Of a stretch of DNA of 64,000 bases, positions 59,701 to 64,000 are shown piece by piece. The position numbers and the translations under genes were made by a program. The notes under the pieces were generated by a model, which made no database searches, was not told where the DNA came from, and was given only the letters and a program-made list of their open reading frames with translations. Positions within the stretch are counted from its first letter, which is position 1. Every line of letters starts with the position of its first letter. The stretch covers positions 62,750,917 to 62,814,916 of the forward strand of contig CM049319.1 of NCBI GenBank assembly GCA_026874595.1, given 5' to 3'. This stretch comes from Sipunculus nudus (taxonomy: Eukaryota; Annelida; Sipuncula; Golfingiida; Sipunculidae).

Positions 59701-59830
59701 GGTCATCAATATTATCTTCTGAGATGCTGGCTACGGAGCCAAACAAGATGTGTTCTGTGTCTCTTACAAGGCCTGAACTCTCAGGTATAATATTTCTATA
59801 ATATTTCATTCTATAATCAAAGTTATCCAT
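50267..59830 (-). CDS. Na+/Cl--dependent glycine-type transporter (SLC6), 14 exons
   Basis: Exons in coding order: 59830-59691, 58892-58862, 58384-58201, 57671-57540, 57086-56744, 56095-55963, 55157-54919, 54398-54274, 53722-53610, 53315-53178, 52721-52622, 51982-51882, 51432-51271, 50716-50267. Total 2391 nt, in frame, 796 residues. A 12-helix plasma-membrane symporter taking up a small amino acid with Na+ and Cl-. TM1 has [20 protein letters not shown] (98-117) and TM6 has [20 protein letters not shown] (373-392). The chloride ligands known from SLC6 are present: Tyr in FLVPY, Gln374, Ser378 and the Ser of NCCTS. Closest family by eye is GlyT1/GlyT2: [32 protein letters not shown] and [10 protein letters not shown]. 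Ser380 is GlyT2-like (Gly in GlyT1). His383 replaces the usual Trp/Phe. The second extracellular loop has six N-glycosylation sequons and a Cys pair. The 149-residue last exon has a long repetitive tail. Confidence 0.93.
51271..51432 (-). CDS. SLC6 exon 13 (TM11-12)
   Basis: 54 codons, phase 0 both ends. Encodes [18 protein letters not shown], a YPDF motif and the last helix, [19 protein letters not shown], ending KKGGYS. Confidence 0.93.
51516..51680. mobile_element. Pogo/Tigger-like TIR fragments in an SLC6 intron
   Basis: CAGTAAAGTCTCACTTATCT GAACCTCAGTTATCCG at 51516 and a second CAGTACACCCTCCTTTACCC GAAC at about 51654 look like terminal repeats of pogo-type DNA elements; no transposase. 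Confidence 0.5.
51882..51982 (-). CDS. SLC6 exon 12 (TM10)
   Basis: Completes a Gly codon, then [20 protein letters not shown] and the start of TM10; donor GTAAGT, phase 0. ISMMLG is shared with glycine transporters (IEMMIG/IQMMLG). Confidence 0.93.
51983..52621. other. SLC6 intron 11
   Basis: A GATGATGATGATGA run near 52358-52373; otherwise nothing recognised. Confidence 0.4.
52622..52721 (-). CDS. SLC6 exon 11 (TM9 region)
   Basis: Acceptor ATTCGTAG, donor GTAAGT. Encodes [15 protein letters not shown] and [14 protein letters not shown], with the GGIY and D-Y-S motifs of SLC6 carriers. Confidence 0.94.
52722..53177. other. SLC6 intron 10
   Basis: AT-rich; nothing recognised. Confidence 0.4.
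53178..53315 (-). CDS. SLC6 exon 10 (TM8)
   Basis: 46 codons, phase 0 both ends. Encodes [15 protein letters not shown] and the GLPMVTK end. Together with the end of exon 9 it forms LGFGSQF-SIVE, close to the GlyT1 version of TM8, a Na+/substrate-site helix. Confidence 0.95.
53316..53609. other. SLC6 intron 9
   Basis: AT-rich, 294 bp; nothing recognised. Confidence 0.4.
53610..53722 (-). CDS. SLC6 exon 9 (loop and TM7-8)
   Basis: Encodes [20 protein letters not shown] and [17 protein letters not shown]; donor GTATGC, phase 0. GPGLAF-YPEA is diagnostic for SLC6. Confidence 0.96.
53723..54273. other. SLC6 intron 8
   Basis: AT-rich; nothing recognised. Confidence 0.4.
54274..54398 (-). CDS. 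SLC6 exon 8 (TM7)
   Basis: Encodes [20 protein letters not shown] and [10 protein letters not shown], then SEVAEG. The Asn and Ser of INCCTS are the Na+ and Cl- ligands known from SLC6 structures. Donor GTCAGT. Confidence 0.96.
54399..54918. other. SLC6 intron 7
   Basis: AT-rich; nothing recognised. Confidence 0.4.
54919..55157 (-). CDS. SLC6 exon 7 (TM5-TM6, substrate site)
   Basis: Residues 322-401. Encodes [37 protein letters not shown] and [11 protein letters not shown]. Contains Ser380 and His383 of the unwound TM6. Donor GTACGT within the Lys codon. Confidence 0.96.
55158..55962. other. SLC6 intron 6 with one MITE end
   Basis: 55411-55470 (ATACTGTGGTTGCCCTCTTC GTGAGGGTT, then CACAATATTCATGAGAAAT) is a decayed half of the 5141-5575 MITE family. 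Nothing else recognised. Confidence 0.5.
55963..56095 (-). CDS. SLC6 exon 6 (TM4)
   Basis: Completes Tyr277, then [20 protein letters not shown] and a hydrophobic helix ending IQSLGK; donor GTATGA, phase 0. Confidence 0.94.
56096..56743. other. SLC6 intron 5
   Basis: AT-rich; repeated ACTCATTC/AGTACTCAT words at 56560-56740 form a degenerate 25-30 bp tandem. Confidence 0.4.
56744..57086 (-). CDS. SLC6 exon 5 (TM3 and large extracellular loop)
   Basis: Residues 163-277. TM3 has [16 protein letters not shown] with the conserved Tyr. The loop has the [15 protein letters not shown] disulphide region and six N-glycosylation sequons (two NST, two NGT, one NVT, one NGS). It is longer than in most SLC6 members. 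Confidence 0.95.
57087..57539. other. SLC6 intron 4
   Basis: AT-rich; nothing recognised. Confidence 0.4.
57540..57671 (-). CDS. SLC6 exon 4 (TM2)
   Basis: Encodes [33 protein letters not shown] and WRINPLLKG. The Tyr of VPY is a chloride ligand in the family. Confidence 0.96.
57672..58200. other. SLC6 intron 3
   Basis: AT-rich; nothing recognised. Confidence 0.4.
58201..58384 (-). CDS. SLC6 exon 3 (N-terminal tail end and TM1)
   Basis: Acceptor CATAATTTCAG, donor GTGAGT. Encodes an acidic segment (SGEDDEDG) then [20 protein letters not shown] and [12 protein letters not shown]. Enters in phase 0. An in-frame TAA just upstream excludes an intronic start in this frame. Confidence 0.96.
58862..58892 (-). 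CDS. SLC6 exon 2 (31 nt), inferred
   Basis: Acceptor CATTTGATCTGAG, donor GTATGT (strong). It supplies the G that completes Met47, then [10 protein letters not shown], and leaves in phase 0. That is exactly what is needed to join exon 1 (phase 2) to exon 3 (phase 0). Support is phase and splice sites only; the acceptor ends in GAG, which is less favoured. Confidence 0.5.
59691..59830 (-). CDS. SLC6 exon 1 with start codon, inferred
   Basis: ATG at 59830-59828 has A at -3 and G at +4. The frame reads [11 protein letters not shown], then [20 protein letters not shown] and LRD, an acidic Ser-rich cytosolic tail with raised GC content. Donor GTAAAT follows at 59690 (phase 2). A second donor in the same frame, CTT|GTAAGA ending at 59768, is phase 0 and could splice straight to exon 3, giving a shorter N-terminus. 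Read without splicing the frame stops at TAA 59689-59687. Confidence 0.6.
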
Positions 59831-61800
59831 ACTGTGGCACAGCAATGTTACCTTCTATTGATATTATTTTTTTCTGACTGATCATTTCATAATGGACTGA
59901 TTCTAATTACTAAGGAAACAATATACAAATCTAGATATATAAAAGAAATTTTAATTATTTTCATATGAGACAACATGTTTCATATAAATTTTTCATGCTT
60001 GCAGATAGTAGAAAATTTCATGATCAAATGGAGAAAAATATTTATTTTTGATAATCACTGACTGTAAACTGTCTTCTGTAATTTCACTTAACAATCCTTA
60101 TAAAAGAGACACATATGGCATCACCTGCAATGAGATTTATTTGACCTTGCTAGTAAGATTATACAATACATGTACATTAAAAAGCCTGAGGCATGCACTT
60201 TAAAAAAAATTATTGCTGCTAAAAAAAAAAATTCAGATTTCGTATCTTTTCAATTTGCATTACTGAGATCAGGGAAATAGTATACCATTAGTGACAGCTG
60301 ATGCAGTTAATATGACTGAACAATGGATTTTTTTACAAATTTCCACTGGTATATCACTTCTTTGGCATTCCTCATCATTTCTGGGCTACCAGGATGATTC
60401 CCAGGGTCCCCTTTAGCTGGCAGGCTGCCAAGAGTTCCCAGACACCAAACAGGTGGTGTGGCATTACAATGGCTGTACTGTTAATGTTTCTTTCCAAGTC
60501 ACTGTTTGTACTTTTTCAATTTCACCCGGTCACTCTCACTTTCACTGATAAGTTATCACCTTATTAGTTCTATTATGTGAAAGACTCTTTCATTTCCGTA
60601 AAGGAAGTTTCCCATCTTTCATAAATAAAAAAAATAATTGTTTATTAAAAAATATGCTAGCTCACATAAATCAGAGTGCAATGAACTCTTTTCCTTCCCT
60701 CTGAGATAGATCATTTTCCATAAGACTTAGCAAATACGTCTGAGAAACAAGGAAGAGAATATTTTTTACTGTTTGAGAGGAAAAGGTCTTCTTTTCACCC
60801 TCAGATAGATAATTTATTAATTCAAAGGAGTCACACTTTGACAAACAGGTATACCCATAGAAATATATATTGTAACAGTTAAAGAAAAATATACACAGAC
60901 AAAAAATGATCTTATCATGCAAACACAGATAAAAGTCATTGAAATAAACAGAGAGAGAGAGAAAGAGAGAGAGAGAAAATTATGTCACAGCCAGAGTATA
61001 TATATGCAGTGGCATATACAGAAGGGGATCCAGGGGGTCCAAACCCCCACCTCTCCCTTTCTGAGCCGATTTTAACAACCTTTTTTTATTAGGGTTTCAA
61101 ACCAAATTTTGCAATCTGGAACAACCCCTTTCAGGACAAGAAGGTTTTCTTTTAGTCTTCTTGGGTAATGATTATAGTGATTTGGCAGTTAAAATACTCA
61201 AAAACAAGGAAAGTATCATACTTGAACTGTTTTTAGTAATTTTTTTTTCACATATAAGGGCATTATAGGAATTAAGTTGCACAAAACTAAAAAATCTGGA
61301 TAATTTGGTGTTCCCAATGAAAATTACATAGTATCAACAGGAGCCTAGCTTTGTCTCATTCCTTATGTTTTAAGGCTAAGTAGCCCTATTTCCTGCTGAG
61401 GACCCCCATTTTCACCACAACAGGAGTTATCTTTCTTCTGCAGATACACATGAGGGTCAACAAGTACACTATGCACTTATGGTGAAGTGTTAGTGGCAGA
61501 AATGACTCATAGAATGCACCATCCAAGACCAGCTCTCTGAGCTTCCCCTGTTCATAATTATAGTTCAGGCAAAAAATAAAAATTATTATTTCTGTTACAC
61601 AATCTGCTGAGAAAATATTATAAATGATAACTAAATTGTACAAGTATTCATATAATTAAGACATTTTCATTTGATAATTTATTTATTTTTTGATAATATA
61701 AATCCATTAAAATTAATATATCAAAAACTTAAATAACAAGTAGAGAAATTATAACAAAATATATTCCAGAAGATCCACCTTAAACAATTTATCCTGATAT
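59831..61800. other. Upstream region of the SLC6 gene, part 1
   Basis: (GA)n microsatellite at 60950-60977. A GC-richer patch at 60385-60475 is open on the minus strand but has no convincing splice sites. 61020-61145 (GGGGATCCAGGGGGTCC...) looks like a dispersed repeat fragment. The minus ORF 61386-61643 is not supported. Confidence 0.4.
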
Positions 61801-61988
61801 CTCATGCATATTCATGAGGGAAACCATGACACTGCAGACTGTCCAACATGTGGATCAGTTTACCTCCAAGGTGATTGACATGCCCCACCCACAGGAGACT
61901 GCTGGTCATGTTCTCATTAATATTCATGAGCTAGCCATCTGTTGCTTGGAGGTCTGATCACATGTTGGTGATTGACATGACCCAGGTC
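61801..61988. repeat. Foldback with direct repeats and two palindromes
   Basis: Arm CCAACATGTGGATCAGTTTA (61843 on, to 61870) is inverted at 61945-61968 (CTTGGAGGTCTGATCACATG TTGG). Each arm is followed by GGTGATTGACATG (61870 and 61967). CATGCATATTCATGAG (61803) and TTAATATTCATGAG (61917) frame the block. GC content is higher than in the neighbourhood. Confidence 0.7.
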
Positions 61989-62474
61989 TGGGTCAGGGCC
62001 ATTGACCAACCAGGTAACATATGCCTATCTGTACTTAATTGACCTGAAACCACTCACCATTGTGCAGTCAAAACTCTAGAGCCTTTTGATTATAGGTTTT
62101 TTTTTAATCTACTGACATTTATGAAAGTTGCTTTACTTCAATTATTTTTACATAATTATCTTTTAAAGAGAAACTCAGATTTCATAATTAATTATTAATA
62201 CAATCAAATTAATTTTCATTCCCATATTTCTATATGTGCAGATGATTCTACTGCAAGCAATGATAAAAAAATATCAGCATCATTTATCATAACAATTTAA
62301 TAATCATCTGCTACAAACTGCCAACTCCTGGCCAAGGTCAAAACTTCAAAATAAATAAATACTGAAAACTACTCCCTGAATTACTGAATATATCCACTGG
62401 TTTATATTTTTTTTGTTTGCTTAAAAAGCAGTTTATAAGATTACTCAAATGGGGATATTCAAAGGAATAATTTT

Positions 62475-62741
62475 TCACATGCAGTTGTTGTCATGGTAAC
62501 ATGTGCTTATTACATAGTTACTGAACATGTGATCAGACATGTCAAATTCCTTCATGCGCTTCTTATATCTAGGATCATACACAAATAAACTCTGGCTACA
62601 CCAGTATTTGCCCCTTTTCAAGTACTGACATGACCTACTGGTATTCGTATATAACCACTGAGAGCAGACAAATATTGGTGGCCTGTCGTGTTCAATAATT
62701 CTGACCTGATCGACGACACTTATGTATGTTATACTGCCCAC
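62475..62741 (-). CDS. Cysteine-rich ORF, possible terminal exon, unknown
   Basis: 88 codons to TGA, with Cys at 26, 38, 48, 81 and 87 and a basic/aromatic centre (YLKRGKYWC, DPRYKKRMKEF). GC is clearly above the flanks from about 62500 to 62720. A plausible acceptor (GCGTGGGCAG) overlaps the first codons, so the ATG may not be used and this may be a last exon. No hydrophobic leader. It is not an SLC6 N-terminus. Family not recognised. Confidence 0.35.
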   Translation of the reverse strand: MGSITYISVVDQVRIIEHDRPPIFVCSQWLYTNTSRSCQYLKRGKYWCSQSLFVYDPRYKKRMKEFDMSDHMFSNYVISTCYHDNNCM

Positions 62742-64000
62742 GCCTATGCAAATGGTGTCACTAGGTTACAAAGTCTCAATAAAGTTCATTCAGTACAGTC
62801 TCACAAATTCTAAAATGATCACCTAAGATACCATGTATTTAATATTTTTTCAATACATGGAACTGATTAATAATAAATAAATTAATTTAATTAAATGAAT
62901 TATGCACTGACTACATTACATAATCTAAACAAATTTTACCATGATAACGTAAAAATAAAGGTTAATGGTATAAAAGGCAAACAAAATTAATTTTATCCGA
63001 ACATTGACCTTCAATTATATCCTGTATAATTAGACATCATAACTACATATGTGGTTTATTGTCACTTCAGTTCAACTGATCTAGCTAACCAGCTATACAC
63101 AAGTTATACAAATGTTTGTAAACAAATAACAGTAAACAAATACAGACAACAGGGCCCAGTTCACAGAAACACATGTATCAGTTTTCCGCGTTATCAAATT
63201 TTTTATCCATCACAATGAAAGGATCACATGACAGCTGAGTGATAAAACCACCCTGGTATTATCTGAAAACAAAGCTTCCTTCATTCAAAGAAACTTTGTA
63301 TGAATTAGCATAATTTATTATTTTGTGACAGGATATCAGTCATGTGACCATTTGGTATATATTCCTATCATCTCAATCTTCCTGCCAGGTGCAAATGAAC
63401 AGGTGCATCCTTGGACATCGCCAAGCACATGCAGTAGTAACCATCTGTCTCTCAGACAGATTTTGTCTAATGTTGTTACCATGACAACATCCAATCAGCA
63501 GTTGTTCAAGCTATAATTATTTAGACAGGAAAAGTGACCTTGATTGTCAAAAAATAGGGGTAAAAAATATCAGAAATTAATCAAATAAATTTCTTAAATA
63601 TTCTGTTATATATTCTGGAAAGTAGGTATGTTGCCTTTGTAGTTTATTTGACTAAGATTTCTTTTTAACTTATATTTTTATAACAAATTGTCCAGTTTAA
63701 TAATGTCAACAAAACATGGAGAAGATAGTGGGCTAAAACAGAAAACATGTGGAGTACCATAATAGTACTGGTTTCTTATTTAAATTTAAGAATTTTACTT
63801 AACATTTATATTTTACTGACATGAAAAATTAACAGTTCTCAGCTAAAAGAACTCCATTTACAGGTAGATCAAAGTGTACCTGTTGACCTCTAATAAATTA
63901 CAACAACAACACGACCAAGATGACTGTTGTCACTGATATGACCTACTTGTAGTACTGTAGGCAAGTGATAGTACACACTAATGTCATGAAAGGTCAATTA
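62742..64000. other. Right edge, nothing recognised
   Basis: AT-rich; no exon or repeat hallmark I can support. Confidence 0.4.

Noticed and set aside
60360-60500. GC-rich minus-strand open frame (…LGSLPAKGDPGNHPG…)
   Set aside because: Looks exon-like but the candidate acceptor lacks pyrimidines and the donor is weak; it is not needed to complete the SLC6 gene.
61386-61643. 85-codon minus ORF
   Set aside because: A plausible acceptor before GKLRELVL was noted, but there is no partner exon or recognised family.
1-64000. tRNA, rRNA or CRISPR features
   Set aside because: No convincing tRNA A/B boxes with foldable arms, no rRNA similarity, and the tandem arrays are minisatellites without CRISPR repeat-spacer structure.

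Overview
The window is eukaryotic, intron-rich and AT-rich (introns are mostly A/T with short GC-richer islands). It looks like nuclear DNA of a bivalve mollusc or a close lophotrochozoan relative. Reasons: two animal genes with many small exons and canonical GT-AG introns; introns packed with non-autonomous elements that have tandem-repeat cores (the 'pearl'/Helentron-associated type known from bivalves); and a CR1-type LINE carrying a 2A-like peptide. The species cannot be named from the sequence.

Layout. (1) 1-5700: intronic or upstream sequence holding a broken CR1-like LINE (about 613-4712) inserted inside a short minisatellite, then a palindromic MITE (5141-5575). (2) 5712-30048, + strand: nine exons of a phosphatidylserine synthase 2 gene (PTDSS2). 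They encode about 391 residues, from the second membrane segment to the stop; the N-terminal exon(s) lie left of the window. Its introns hold three Helentron-like families (A, B, C), a 79-bp VNTR of about 2.1 kb, several MITEs and a foldback. (3) 30049-50266: intergenic between two convergent genes, mostly without recognisable genes. It contains another family A element and, at 45034-45405 on the minus strand, a small intronless ORF for a predicted secreted six-cysteine protein with a TATA box and a poly(A) signal. (4) 50267-59830, minus strand: a complete SLC6 transporter of the glycine-transporter type. I rebuilt it from 14 exons whose phases all join; the predicted protein is 796 residues. 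(5) 59831-64000: its upstream region, with a foldback/direct-repeat block and one further cysteine-rich ORF (62475-62741).

How the parts relate. PTDSS2 makes phosphatidylserine by base exchange in the ER. The SLC6 gene encodes a Na+/Cl--coupled plasma-membrane amino-acid carrier. Nothing in the sequence links the two functionally beyond adjacency. The most striking layer is repetitive: families A, B and C all carry AGGTCA-N-AGGTCA direct repeats (DR1 nuclear-receptor-type sites). Families A and B also share a core built from about 140-145-bp half units paired into 280-bp or 289-bp units. The best candidates for undescribed biology are this repeat-borne motif array, the His replacing the usual aromatic residue in the transporter's TM6 substrate site, and the orphan secreted protein.
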